A stretch of DNA of 64,000 nt from Hymenobacter cavernae (GTDB lineage Bacteria; Bacteroidota; Bacteroidia; Cytophagales; Hymenobacteraceae). Positions 1-8,763 of this stretch are shown piece after piece. Every line of letters starts with the position of its first letter. Position 1 is the stretch's first letter. The stretch covers positions 490,223-554,222 of the forward strand of contig NZ_BMHT01000004.1 of the NCBI RefSeq assembly GCF_014641455.1, given 5' to 3'. The translations under genes were made by a program, and so were the position numbers. The notes below the pieces were generated by a model that was given only the letters and a program-made list of their open reading frames with translations, searched no databases and had not been told where the DNA came from.

Positions 1-376
1 CAAAGCCGGCCGGTGAGGTTACGGGGCTGGTTTCTCCCAACGGCCTGACGCCCGGCAGCGGGTGTAGGTAGCCCTGACTAGCGCGCAGCTCGATGTGGTT
101 GAAAAAACCCACCCGCAGCAACGCGCTGGAAAGCGTCCGGCGCGTGCCCCAAGTCGCGTCAGTCGGGGCGAAGCGCTGGATGCCGGTTTCGAGCTGCACC
201 TGTCCGGGGTGCAGCATGTTGGTCGTGACGGTCTGCCCTGGTCGGTCGGGGCGGATGTTCTGAATGAACGGCGTTTCGGTGTTGTCGACGTTGGGGTCAA
301 TCGTCTGGGCCAGGGTGCAGACCGGACCTGCGAGCAAAAGCCCGGCGGCGGTCAGCAGAGTGGTCGTTTTGTGCAT
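1..376 (-). CDS. Outer-membrane transporter-like protein, N-terminal part
   Basis: This gene is cut by the left edge of the window, so only its first 125 codons are visible. Reading leftwards from the ATG at 376, the protein starts MHKTTTLLTAAGLLLAG, a clear signal peptide ending near LAQ. It continues with IRPDRPGQTVTTNMLHPGQVQ and then QLETGIQRF. This 'RPDxPGxT...GxxQLETG' opening is typical of the Bacteroidota 'transporter' family related to the phenol meta-pathway outer-membrane beta-barrel proteins; the substrate is unknown. An AGGGAGG purine run lies directly before the ATG. The overlapping frames at 19-300 and 95-385 lack such a signature and are shadows. The family is inferred from the N-terminus only. 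Confidence 0.7.
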   Translation of the reverse strand, partial: MHKTTTLLTAAGLLLAGPVCTLAQTIDPNVDNTETPFIQNIRPDRPGQTVTTNMLHPGQVQLETGIQRFAPTDATWGTRRTLSSALLRVGFFNHIELRASQGYLHPLPGVRPLGETSPVTSPAGF

Positions 377-424
377 CCTCCCTGACGCGTAGCAGTTCAG
401 GAAAGTTCGGTAGGTAGCGCGCAT

Positions 425-524
425 GTAGCGCGAAGCCTGAGCTTCGCGTATCGTTGAACGATCTAACCTAGGTCTACCTAGCACAAGTCGTTCAACGATA
501 CGCGAAGCTCAGGCTTCGCGCTAC
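425..524. repeat. Long intergenic inverted repeat, GTAG...CTAC type
   Basis: Arms 425-461 and 488-524 are perfect 37-bp reverse complements around a 26-nt loop that contains CCTAGGT. It lies between two leftward genes. A related element with the same GTAGCGCGAAGC start is at 41670-41769. It could fold in RNA and act as a terminator or processing site; that is inference. Confidence 0.9.
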
Positions 525-538
525 GGGCTTGCTACAGC

Positions 539-3028
539 CTACTTCGCTTGCTGAATTTCCTGCTGCGCGCGCTCAATTACTTGCTTGTTCTGCGCGGCAG
601 TGGCACCCGATTGTTTGTTTTTCAACGCTTCCAGCAGGTTAAGCATCGGGTCGGCGGCGCCGTAGCTTTTGTATTGGATACCTAGGTTTTTAATGCGGTC
701 GACACCTTCGGAAACGGCCTTTGGATCGTTGAGGCGCATCAGCATCCCGGCGAAGCCTTTCAGCAGATCGAAGCGGCCTTGCGGACCAGCCTCATCGAAC
801 TTCTGGCGCACGAACGGCCACTGCTCCAGGCCACCCTGCTCGGCGTATACCTCAGCAATGGCGGCCGTCAGCTTGCCTTTGTTATCGGCCTCGAATGCCT
901 TGGCCTGCGCCAATGCTTGCGCCGGCGCCACGGCGGCCAGCCCGCTTAGCGCGGCGCCCTGCACGGCATACGACTGGCTCTTGAGGTTGCTGGTGAAGAG
1001 CGGTGCATCGCTTTTGCTGGCAAGCTGACCTAGGTCCGTCAGGATTTCGGCTTGCACCAGCGGCCCCTTCTCCGTGGTCAGCTGCTTGCGTAGCACGGGC
1101 GCGATAAGCTTCTGCATGGCTTTGCTCTCTAAATCAAGCGCTTGCAGCGCCTCGATGCGGAGGCCGTGGTACTTATCGGAAATGGCGGCTACGAGCAGGC
1201 TGCGGGCGGCAGCGTCAGTGCCCTGCTTTTCTTTGGCGGCGGCAATGGCCTCATACCGATCTACGTAGCGCGGCGCGTGCTGGTACTGATACACATACTC
1301 AGCCATCGACTTGTTGTCTCTTTTCTGCCACAGCATTACCTTTTGCGCGTCTACGTTCACCAGATCGGGTTTAGCAGCGGCCGGAAACTCCAGAGTTTCG
1401 GTAGCCTTGCGCAGCACCACGTTGTGGCGCTCGGTCTTGCCTTTCACGTACACATCAACAGTAATGGGCAGCGTAAAAGGCTCGCCGGGTTGCAGCTGCT
1501 TCACCGTGACGGTCTGCACTTTACGCGCCGCATCCCAGGCGTAGTCGATGGTGACGGTAGGCTGGCCGGCGTTGAAGAACCATTGATTGTAAAACCAGTT
1601 TAGGTCCTTCCCCGAAACCGCTTCGAAAGCTAGCCGCATCTGGTGCGCTTCGCCGTTGCCGAAGGCGTTTTGCTTCAGATACTGATTGAGCCCGGCGAAA
1701 AACACCTCATCACCTAGGTAGGCGCGCAGCATGTCCAGGATGAGGCCGCCTTTCTGGTAGGTCACGGCGTCGAACATGTCCTCGCGCTCGGCGTAGTGGA
1801 AGCGCACCAGGTTTTTGGTGTAGTTTTCGGGATTACCTAGGTACTGATTCAGGTAGCCGTATTTGTGAGCGTCGGCGGCGTCCTGACCGTACTTGTGCTC
1901 GGCCCAAAGGCCTTCGCTGAAGTCGGCCATCGACTCGTTCACGGTCAGGTTGCTCCAGCTTTCGGTGGTCACGTAGTCGCCGAACCACTGGTGAAACAGC
2001 TCGTGCGCAATCACCGATTCATCGTTGCCGTACTGACGATCAATGAGTTCGCGCGCCGTTTTCTGCAAAAAGTCGCCGTGCAGCGTGGCGGTGGTGTTTT
2101 CCATGGCGCCGCTCACGTAGTCGCGCACCACAATCTGCGAGTACTTATTCCAGGGAAACTCCACCCCTAGCTTATTGGAGAAAAACTCCAGCATTTCGGG
2201 CGTATTGCCGAAAATCTGCTTGGCATAGGGCGCAAAGCTAGGTTCTAGGTAATAATCCACCGGCTTGTTGCGCCAGGTATCATGCGTCACCTTGAAGCTG
2301 CCCACGGTCATCATCACCAGGTAAGGCGAGTGGGGCTGGTCCATCTTCCAGGTGTCGGTGCGCAGGCCCGCACCGGCGGGCGTTTGCGACACGAGCTTGC
2401 CGTTGCTCAGCGTGACGTATTTGCTGGGCACTGTCATGCTGAGTTCCGTGGTCATTTTCTGGTTGGGCCTGTCGATGGTGGGGAACCACGCCGAGTTCGA
2501 CTGCGATTCGCCCTGCGTCCAGATCTGCACGGGCTTGCCTTTCACAGTACTATCCGGGTTGATGAAGTACAGGCCCTTGGCGTCGTTGATGGCGGCGCTG
2601 CCCTTCACCTTCAGCTCGTCGGGCTTCGCGGTATATTCCAGGTAAATCGTGTAGGGAGTGCCCGGCGCTACCGTTTTGCCTAGCTGAATGAGTAGTTGCT
2701 GCTGGTTGTAATCGTACTTGAGCGGCTGCGTGCTACCGTTGCTGCCCACCAAAGCCACCGTTTTGATGTCCATGCCTTGCGCATCGAGGCGCAGCGAATC
2801 GGTGGCATAGGCGTGCGGCTTCAGCGTCACCCATTCCTTGCCGTAGAGGTAGCGTTTCGCATAATCAAAACGCACGTCCAACTTTGTGTGTACCAGATCG
2901 TTGACTTTGGTGGCGGTGGCGCGGTAGGATAGCAGCGCCGGGTCAGACGCTGCGGTGCTAGTTGGGGTCTGGCCCCAAACGGAGATGGTGCTGAGTAGAC
3001 AAACACTCGCAGCAAGTACTTTTTTCAT
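539..3028 (-). CDS. M1 family zinc metallopeptidase (aminopeptidase N-like)
   Basis: Secreted zinc aminopeptidase of the M1 (gluzincin) family, expected to trim N-terminal residues from peptides in the periplasm or outside the cell. From the chosen start the protein has 829 residues. A signal peptide (MKKVLAASVCLLSTISVWGQ) is followed by the N-terminal beta domain, the exopeptidase motif GAMEN at about 307-311, the zinc site HELFH at about 342-346 and the third zinc ligand in NESMADFSEG (Glu about 365). The C-terminal third is helical and HEAT-like. The frame stays open 17 codons further upstream, but the ATG at 3028 begins a proper signal peptide and lies about 27 nt from a -7-like box (3055-3062), so it is preferred. 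The gene is complete and probably monocistronic. Confidence 0.93.
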   Translation of the reverse strand: MKKVLAASVCLLSTISVWGQTPTSTAASDPALLSYRATATKVNDLVHTKLDVRFDYAKRYLYGKEWVTLKPHAYATDSLRLDAQGMDIKTVALVGSNGSTQPLKYDYNQQQLLIQLGKTVAPGTPYTIYLEYTAKPDELKVKGSAAINDAKGLYFINPDSTVKGKPVQIWTQGESQSNSAWFPTIDRPNQKMTTELSMTVPSKYVTLSNGKLVSQTPAGAGLRTDTWKMDQPHSPYLVMMTVGSFKVTHDTWRNKPVDYYLEPSFAPYAKQIFGNTPEMLEFFSNKLGVEFPWNKYSQIVVRDYVSGAMENTTATLHGDFLQKTARELIDRQYGNDESVIAHELFHQWFGDYVTTESWSNLTVNESMADFSEGLWAEHKYGQDAADAHKYGYLNQYLGNPENYTKNLVRFHYAEREDMFDAVTYQKGGLILDMLRAYLGDEVFFAGLNQYLKQNAFGNGEAHQMRLAFEAVSGKDLNWFYNQWFFNAGQPTVTIDYAWDAARKVQTVTVKQLQPGEPFTLPITVDVYVKGKTERHNVVLRKATETLEFPAAAKPDLVNVDAQKVMLWQKRDNKSMAEYVYQYQHAPRYVDRYEAIAAAKEKQGTDAAARSLLVAAISDKYHGLRIEALQALDLESKAMQKLIAPVLRKQLTTEKGPLVQAEILTDLGQLASKSDAPLFTSNLKSQSYAVQGAALSGLAAVAPAQALAQAKAFEADNKGKLTAAIAEVYAEQGGLEQWPFVRQKFDEAGPQGRFDLLKGFAGMLMRLNDPKAVSEGVDRIKNLGIQYKSYGAADPMLNLLEALKNKQSGATAAQNKQVIERAQQEIQQAK

Positions 3029-3054
3029 ATAAAGACTGAGGTGAATCGAATCTA

Positions 3055-3062
3055 CAAACCTA
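3055..3062 (-). promoter_or_regulatory. Bacteroidota -7 promoter element for the M1 peptidase
   Basis: Reads TAGGTTTG on the minus strand, matching the Bacteroidota -7 consensus TAnnTTTG. It would start transcription near 3050, giving a leader of about 22 nt before the ATG at 3028. No convincing -33 box was seen. Confidence 0.45.
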
Positions 3063-3255
3063 GGTACCCGACAGGACAAGTCGGGCTCGTGAAGGTTGCC
3101 TTTTTCCCGAAAACTTTCGCGCGCACCTAGGTTCCGGCTTCGGCTGCACTTAGCCTAATCATTGAACTATTGTAATAATAAGATGAAAATGCGGTTGGTA
3201 AATGTGGAAAAGACAGCCCGTTAGTAACTTGCAGCTGCAATTGTCTGCGTGGGTC

Positions 3256-4263
3256 ATGAGAGTTCGTTCGGTAGCGTTGCTGCTATCTTCTATTTCCGTT
3301 GGGCTAATCAGTAACCGGGCCGCGGCCCAAATAAGGCTGTCGCCGGTGGTGCCGCCGATACTGCCCGCGCCTTCTTTGCCGGCTATACCCAAGGCCAAAC
3401 TCGACACCCTTGTGGCCATCGTGCGGCCACCTTCCCCCTGGAAAACGGCCTTCAAAGGTACCTTCAACCTGAATGAGAGTGCATTGTCCTCGAACTGGCG
3501 GGGTGGGGGCGTGAACTCGATTGGGCTGAATGCGCAAATCAACCAGAAAGCCAACTTCCACCGCGGGCGCAGCAGCTGGGATAATGAAGCGGATTTCCTT
3601 TATGCCTTTGTTGCTAACAAAGATCAGGGCTACCGCAAAAGCCTCGACCGGCTGTTTCTGGATACCAAATACGGCTGCAATATCAGTACGCAGTGGAATG
3701 CGTTTGCTTCGCTGAACCTGCTCACACAGTTTGCACCCGGCTATAAGTACAGCACCAATGCCGCCGGGGAGCCGCAGGCGCAGCGGGTGTCGTCGGCCTT
3801 CGCGCCGGCTTATATTACCCTCGCGACGGGCATGGAGTATGTGGCAAGCAAGTGGTTTAAAATCAGGCTGTCGCCGCTGGCTTCGCGGGTTACTATTGTC
3901 GGGCACCGGCAACGATTCGTCGATGTTCTCGGCGAGAAGCCCTACGGGGTTCGGGCGGGACATTCTGCGAATTTCGAGGCGCTGGCCGGTCAGGTACTGA
4001 CGGAGATAGATAAAAACATTACGACCAACGTCAACCTGAAGGCGCGCTATCTGCTCTTTGCCGACTACCAGAAGTTAGCCCTGCGTCGTCTGGATCACCG
4101 GCTTGATGCCAGCATGACGGCCAAGGTCAACCGCTACATTAACGTGGCGCTCACCGGCATTCTGCTCTACGACTACGACCAGGACCGCGCCTTGCAATAT
4201 AGTCAGGGTCTGTCGCTGGGCCTGATTTATACCCGGCAGAATACTCAGGAAGGCAAGAAATAA
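3256..4263 (+). CDS. DUF3078 domain-containing protein
   Basis: Probable outer-membrane-associated protein of unknown function. The 335-residue product has a signal peptide (MRVRSVALLLSS...AAAQ), a short proline-rich linker (residues about 25-60) and then the DUF3078 region, recognised by WKTAFKGTFNLNESALSSNW, the RSSWDNEADFLYAF segment and a run of alternating beta strands ending in LSLGLIYTRQN. DUF3078 proteins are common in Bacteroidota and are predicted beta-barrel-like. The ATG at 3256 is chosen over 3202 because the signal peptide begins there. It diverges from the M1 peptidase and converges on the metal pump gene, with a shared terminator hairpin between. Confidence 0.85.
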   Translation: MRVRSVALLLSSISVGLISNRAAAQIRLSPVVPPILPAPSLPAIPKAKLDTLVAIVRPPSPWKTAFKGTFNLNESALSSNWRGGGVNSIGLNAQINQKANFHRGRSSWDNEADFLYAFVANKDQGYRKSLDRLFLDTKYGCNISTQWNAFASLNLLTQFAPGYKYSTNAAGEPQAQRVSSAFAPAYITLATGMEYVASKWFKIRLSPLASRVTIVGHRQRFVDVLGEKPYGVRAGHSANFEALAGQVLTEIDKNITTNVNLKARYLLFADYQKLALRRLDHRLDASMTAKVNRYINVALTGILLYDYDQDRALQYSQGLSLGLIYTRQNTQEGKK

Positions 4264-4330
4264 TCGCCTTCCAGCCGAACGCCTAGCATGTCCGGCCGGG
4301 GATCTGCCTTGTTGAAATGTGGTAAACACA

Positions 4331-4360
4331 AAAAAGCCTTCCCGAAGCGAGAAGGCCTTT
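4331..4360. terminator. Bidirectional intrinsic terminator
   Basis: An A-tract, a GCCTTC/GAAGGC stem and a CTTT tail lie between two convergent genes, so the hairpin could stop transcription from both sides. The stem has one bulged base. Confidence 0.7.
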
Positions 4361-4375
4361 CCAGCAGGTTAAGAA

Positions 4376-7300
4376 TTAGGCGCCTACCAGCACCGGTTTG
4401 CTAGAGTGCTGGTGGTGCAATGTTGGATCGTCGCCGTAGTGCGTGTGCGCGGCGCGGTAGAAGCGCTCAAACACCAGCGGGAAGATGAACAGCGTGAGGA
4501 TAGTGCCGGTGATGAGGCCGCCGATTACCACAATGGCCAGTGGCTTAGAGGTTTCCGAGCCGATGCCGGTGCTGAGCGCGGCCGGCATTAAGCCGATGGT
4601 TGCCATCATGGCCGTCATCACGACGGGGCGCACGCGGCTGATTACGCCTTCCGAGATGCTAGCGTCGAGCGACATCTTCCGAACCAAGTTCTGCTTGAAT
4701 ACCGAGATGAGAATCACGCCGTTCTGAATACAGATACCGAACAAGGCGATGAAGCCGATGCCGGCCGAGATGCTGAAGTTAGTGTGCGTGATGAGTAGCG
4801 CGGCAATACCGCCGATGAGGGCAAACGGTACGTTCACGAGCACCAGGCCAGCGTCCTTCAAATTGCCAAATAAGATGAACAGGATGAAGAAGATCATGGC
4901 CAGTGAAATCGGCACTACCTGACCGAGGCGCTGGGTGGCGCGACGCTGGTTTTCGAAGTCGCCTGCCCACTTGATGGTGTAGCCTTTCGGGAGCTGAAGT
5001 ACCTGATTTACTTTGCGCTGAGCTTCTTCAATCGTGGAGCCCATGTCGCGGCCGCGGATGCTGAACTTCACGGCGGCGAAGCGCTGGTTGTCGTCGCGGT
5101 AGATGAGCGACGGACCGGTTACGTCCGAGATGGTGGCAATTTCCGTTATCGGGATGGTGTTGCCGGCTTGCGTAGGCACCATGAGGGCGCCAATTTCGGT
5201 GGGCGTCTGGCGGAACTGCTCCTGGTAGCGCACCCGAATCGGGAACTTCCGCTCGCCCTCGTACATCTGCGAGGCCTGCTTACCGCCCACGGCCATTTCG
5301 AGCACCGCGTTGGCATCCGACTTCGACACGCCGTATTGGGCCATGCGGCTTTCGTCGAGGTCCACGTGCAGCTCGGGCTGACCGATGTTGCGCAGCACCC
5401 CTAGGTCGTCGATGCCTTTCACGGTTTTGAGCTGCTCGTACACTTGGCGGGCTTTGCCTTCCAGCGTTTTCAGGTCGGTGCCGTAAATTTTCACGGCAAT
5501 AGAGCCTTTCACGCCCGAGGCCGCTTCCTCCACGTTGTCGGTGATGGGCTGGCTAAAGTTAAAGTCTACGCCGGGGAAGCGAGCTAGCTTTTCCTTCATG
5601 TGCTCAATGAGGTTCTCGCGATATGCGGCGTTCTTCATCTTCTTCTGCACGTCGTCGGTGTGCTTGATCTGCACCAGGAACTCATTGTTGTAGAAGCCCG
5701 TCGGGTCGGTGCCGTCGTTGGGGCGGCCGGTCTGGCTCACCACGTCGCTCACTTCGGGGAAGGTGAGGAACACGCGGCGCATCTCGTTGCACAACTTGTT
5801 CGATTCATCCAGCGAAATGCTGAGCGGCAACTGCGCCCGTACGTAGATCGAGCCTTCGTTCAGCTCAGGCAGAAACTCGGAACCTAGGAAGTGGAAAGAC
5901 CCCACACCCACCGCCACAAGGAGGGAAGCCACCAATAAGCTAGCCGTTTTGCGGGCGTAGGTGAAGCTAAAGAAGCTCTGAGCGCCACGGTTGATGCCGC
6001 GCACAAAGAAGTTGTCCTTCTCGCGCACGTTCTTTTTCAGCAGAATGCTCGCCAGCACTGGCACCAGTGTCAAGGTGAAAATCAGGGCGCCGAGCAGGGC
6101 AAAACCTAGGGTCCAGGCTAGTGGTGAGAACACCTTGCCTTCTACTTTTTCGAAGGAGAAGATGGGAAGCAAAGCCGTGATAATGATGGCTTTGGCAAAG
6201 AAGATGGCCTTGCCCATCTCGCGGCCCGTCTTCTTGATGAGGCCTAGCTTGGCGAGCTTGTTGAAGCGCTCCATCCCTATCTCGTGGGCTTTGTGGTCGA
6301 GGGCCACAAAGAGCCCTTCCACCATCACCACGGCGCCGTCGATGATGATACCAAAGTCGATGGCGCCCATGCTCAAGAGGTTGGCACTCATGCCTTTCAA
6401 ACGCAAGCAGATGAAGGCAAACAGCAGGGCCAGCGGGATGATGATGGACACAATAACCGTAGTCCGCCAGTCGGCCATGAACACGAACACAATCACCGTC
6501 ACGAGGATCATGCCCTCCATGAGGTTGTGAATCACGGTTTCGGTCGAGAAGTCGATGAGCTGCTGCCGGTCGTAGAAGGTTTTGATCTTCACGTCGGAAG
6601 GCAGAATCTTGTCGTTCAGGTCGGCTACTTTTTCTTTCAGGCGAGCAATGACTTCCGAAGGGTTTTCGCCCTTACGCATCACCACGATGCCTTCCACCAT
6701 GTCGTCGTTGGTGCCGCGGCCCACCCGACCTAGGCGGGGCAGCGCCGACTCGTGCACGATGGCCACGTCTTTCACCAAGATCGGGGCACCGTTCACGTTC
6801 TTAATCACGGTGTTGTTGATGTCGCCGATATTGTTCAGCAGGCCGATGCCGCGCACCACGTAGTTCTGCTGACCCTCGTTTATCACGTCGCCGCCCACGT
6901 TGATGTTGGAGCGCTGGATGGCGTTGTACACGTCCAAGGGCGTGATGCCGAAGTCCTGGAGCTTGCCGGGGTTCACGCTGATTTCGTAATCCTTCACCTC
7001 GCCGCCGAAGCTGTTCACGTCGGCCACGCCGGGCACGGCTTTTAGGTTGCGCTCAATCACCCAGTCTTGAATGGTTTTCAGCTCGCGGGTGGTTTTGTCG
7101 GGGCTAGCTAGGGTGTAGCGGAAGATTTCGCCAGTGGGGCCGTAAGGCGGCTGCACGTCGGGGTCGGCGCCTTCGGGTAAGTCGGCTTGGGCCAGCAGGT
7201 TGTTCACCTGCACCCGAGCAAACGCGTCGTCTACGCCATCGTCGAAGATGACCTTCACTACCGACAAGCCGAACAGCGTGGTCGAGCGGATGCTGGTCTT

Positions 7301-7543
7301 TTTCTGCACCGGGTTCAGCGCAATTTCGATGGGAGCCGTCACGAACTTCTCAATCTCCTCCGCCGAGCGGCCGGGCCACTGCGTGATGATGGTGATTTCG
7401 GTGTTCGTTACGTCCGGAAACGCCTCAATGGGCGTGTTGCGGTAGCTTACGACCCCGGCCACAATGGCCACCACCGTCATCAGGAAGATGAAGCCGCGGT
7501 TCTTAAGGGAAAAGCTAATGATACCTTGGATGAACTTATTCAT
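4376..7543 (-). CDS. czcA: CzcA/CusA-type heavy-metal efflux RND pump
   Basis: Inner-membrane proton-driven pump of the heavy-metal-efflux RND family, 1,055 residues, the usual length. It starts with the N-terminal amphipathic segment and TM1 (MNKFIQGIISFSLKNRGFIF). TM4 carries DFGIIIDGAVVMVE with Asp396, Asp402 and Glu409, the D-x5-D-x6-E proton-relay pattern of CzcA-like pumps for divalent ions; CusA-like monovalent pumps have Ala at the first position. This suggests Zn, Co, Cd or Ni rather than Cu or Ag, though the metal is not proven. It is the last gene of a leftward operon after the TolC-like gene (10056) and the adaptor (8713), 66 bp downstream of the adaptor. All 12 expected membrane segments appear to be present. 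Confidence 0.93.
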   Translation of the reverse strand: MNKFIQGIISFSLKNRGFIFLMTVVAIVAGVVSYRNTPIEAFPDVTNTEITIITQWPGRSAEEIEKFVTAPIEIALNPVQKKTSIRSTTLFGLSVVKVIFDDGVDDAFARVQVNNLLAQADLPEGADPDVQPPYGPTGEIFRYTLASPDKTTRELKTIQDWVIERNLKAVPGVADVNSFGGEVKDYEISVNPGKLQDFGITPLDVYNAIQRSNINVGGDVINEGQQNYVVRGIGLLNNIGDINNTVIKNVNGAPILVKDVAIVHESALPRLGRVGRGTNDDMVEGIVVMRKGENPSEVIARLKEKVADLNDKILPSDVKIKTFYDRQQLIDFSTETVIHNLMEGMILVTVIVFVFMADWRTTVIVSIIIPLALLFAFICLRLKGMSANLLSMGAIDFGIIIDGAVVMVEGLFVALDHKAHEIGMERFNKLAKLGLIKKTGREMGKAIFFAKAIIITALLPIFSFEKVEGKVFSPLAWTLGFALLGALIFTLTLVPVLASILLKKNVREKDNFFVRGINRGAQSFFSFTYARKTASLLVASLLVAVGVGSFHFLGSEFLPELNEGSIYVRAQLPLSISLDESNKLCNEMRRVFLTFPEVSDVVSQTGRPNDGTDPTGFYNNEFLVQIKHTDDVQKKMKNAAYRENLIEHMKEKLARFPGVDFNFSQPITDNVEEAASGVKGSIAVKIYGTDLKTLEGKARQVYEQLKTVKGIDDLGVLRNIGQPELHVDLDESRMAQYGVSKSDANAVLEMAVGGKQASQMYEGERKFPIRVRYQEQFRQTPTEIGALMVPTQAGNTIPITEIATISDVTGPSLIYRDDNQRFAAVKFSIRGRDMGSTIEEAQRKVNQVLQLPKGYTIKWAGDFENQRRATQRLGQVVPISLAMIFFILFILFGNLKDAGLVLVNVPFALIGGIAALLITHTNFSISAGIGFIALFGICIQNGVILISVFKQNLVRKMSLDASISEGVISRVRPVVMTAMMATIGLMPAALSTGIGSETSKPLAIVVIGGLITGTILTLFIFPLVFERFYRAAHTHYGDDPTLHHQHSSKPVLVGA

Positions 7544-7574
7544 GGAAGCCGTTGCTGACTCTGTTATTTAAAAT

Positions 7575-7601
7575 GTCATGCTTTAAGAGGCTCAGCATGA
7601 C
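7575..7601. repeat. Short GTCATGCT...AGCATGAC hairpin
   Basis: An 8-bp inverted repeat in the 66-bp spacer between adaptor and pump genes. Its ends match the termini of the long GTCAT...ATGAC elements elsewhere in the window (for example 23442-23547), so it may be a deleted remnant. Confidence 0.5.
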
Positions 7602-7609
7602 GTTCTTTC

Positions 7610-8713
7610 TTAGTCGTTTAACTCGTCGTAAACCAGTAGTTGGTTCTGAGCAATAATCTGCTCGCCGTCTCGCAGGCCCGACTTCACGTAGCTCACGTCG
7701 CCCACAGTCTTGGCAATTTCGACGGGGCGGGTTTCCACGTGGCGGCGGTCTTTGAACACCATCACGAAGTTGCGGTCCTTGTCAAACACCACGCACTTGG
7801 TGGGTACGGCTAGCATTTTGTTGTCCTCGGTGTTCTGCACCTTGATCTGAGCGTACATCTCGGGCTTGAGCAGGTAACCAGGGTTGTTGAGGCGCACGCG
7901 CACTTTCATCACCTTGCTTTCGGGGTCGAGCACGTTGAACACCTTATCAATGCGGCCGGTAAAGTGTTTGTCGGGGTAGCTCAGCGTGGTTACGTCGGCT
8001 TGGTAGCCTTCGCGCACTTTGGCGATGTCCGCCTCAAATACGTTGGCCATAATCCACACATCATCGAGGTTGCTGACGGTGAGTAAATTGCCTACATTAT
8101 CCGCGTTGAACTGCATGTGGTCAGTCACGTTCTTTTCGGTGATGAAGCCCGAAATAGGCGCCCGTAAGGTGTAGGTGCCATCGGCTGATACACCGTACAC
8201 GCTCAGCTGCTTGCGGCTCTTGCCCACGTTGCCTTGGGCTTTGCGCAATTCTTGGCGGGCCAACACCACGTCGCGCTCCGAGGCTAGGCCGTCCTTGAAT
8301 TGGTCTTCCGCTACTTGCAGGTTCTTGCGGGCAATGTCAAGGTCGGAGCCCGCCGCCGAGCTTTGGTTCTGCAAATCAGCAATTTCGCCGCTCTTGATTA
8401 CGGCTAGCACTTGGCCTTTCTGCACGTGGTCACCTAGCTCTACCGAGAGCTGCTCGACCACGCCGCCCACCAGCGGGTACACTTTCACGGTTTTGTCGCC
8501 GTCGGTGGCAATTTGGCCCGAAAGGGTTAGCTCGTCGCGCACGGGTTCGGCGTGCACAGTATCTATTTTCAGTTCGCGCAGCATCGAGTCCGACATGGTG
8601 AAGCCGGCTTCAGCTTTCTGAGGCGCGTCGGTGTCGGCCGATTTCTGCGAGCAGCCTGCCAGCAAACCCAGCGTAGCAGTAGCAGTGAGTAGGAGGGAGG
8701 GAATGCGGTTCAT
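7610..8713 (-). CDS. czcB: RND efflux periplasmic adaptor (CzcB/CusB-like lipoprotein)
   Basis: Membrane-fusion protein linking the RND pump to the TolC-like channel, 367 residues. The N-terminus is a lipoprotein signal with lipobox LLAGC (Cys21). A split lipoyl/barrel-sandwich domain follows (VYPLVGGVVEQL...GQVLAVIKSGE, then APISGFITEKNV), flanking a helical hairpin at about 115-165, then beta-barrel and C-terminal membrane-proximal domains. It lies in czcCBA order, 50 bp after the TolC-like gene. It is closely related to the separate adaptor at 10284-11387, with near-identical nucleotides around the APISGFITEKNVTDHMQFNADNV segment and the same length, pointing to duplication. Confidence 0.92.
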   Translation of the reverse strand: MNRIPSLLLTATATLGLLAGCSQKSADTDAPQKAEAGFTMSDSMLRELKIDTVHAEPVRDELTLSGQIATDGDKTVKVYPLVGGVVEQLSVELGDHVQKGQVLAVIKSGEIADLQNQSSAAGSDLDIARKNLQVAEDQFKDGLASERDVVLARQELRKAQGNVGKSRKQLSVYGVSADGTYTLRAPISGFITEKNVTDHMQFNADNVGNLLTVSNLDDVWIMANVFEADIAKVREGYQADVTTLSYPDKHFTGRIDKVFNVLDPESKVMKVRVRLNNPGYLLKPEMYAQIKVQNTEDNKMLAVPTKCVVFDKDRNFVMVFKDRRHVETRPVEIAKTVGDVSYVKSGLRDGEQIIAQNQLLVYDELND

Positions 8714-8763
8714 ATCGCTGGAGACGTTGTATCTGATGGAGGTTTGTTGCCTGCTGGAGGCGC

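Noticed and set aside
19..385. Two open frames (19-300 minus and 95-385 plus) over the left edge
   Set aside because: The other minus frame, open from the ATG at 376 to the edge, has a signal peptide and a transporter-family N-terminus; these two are shadows.
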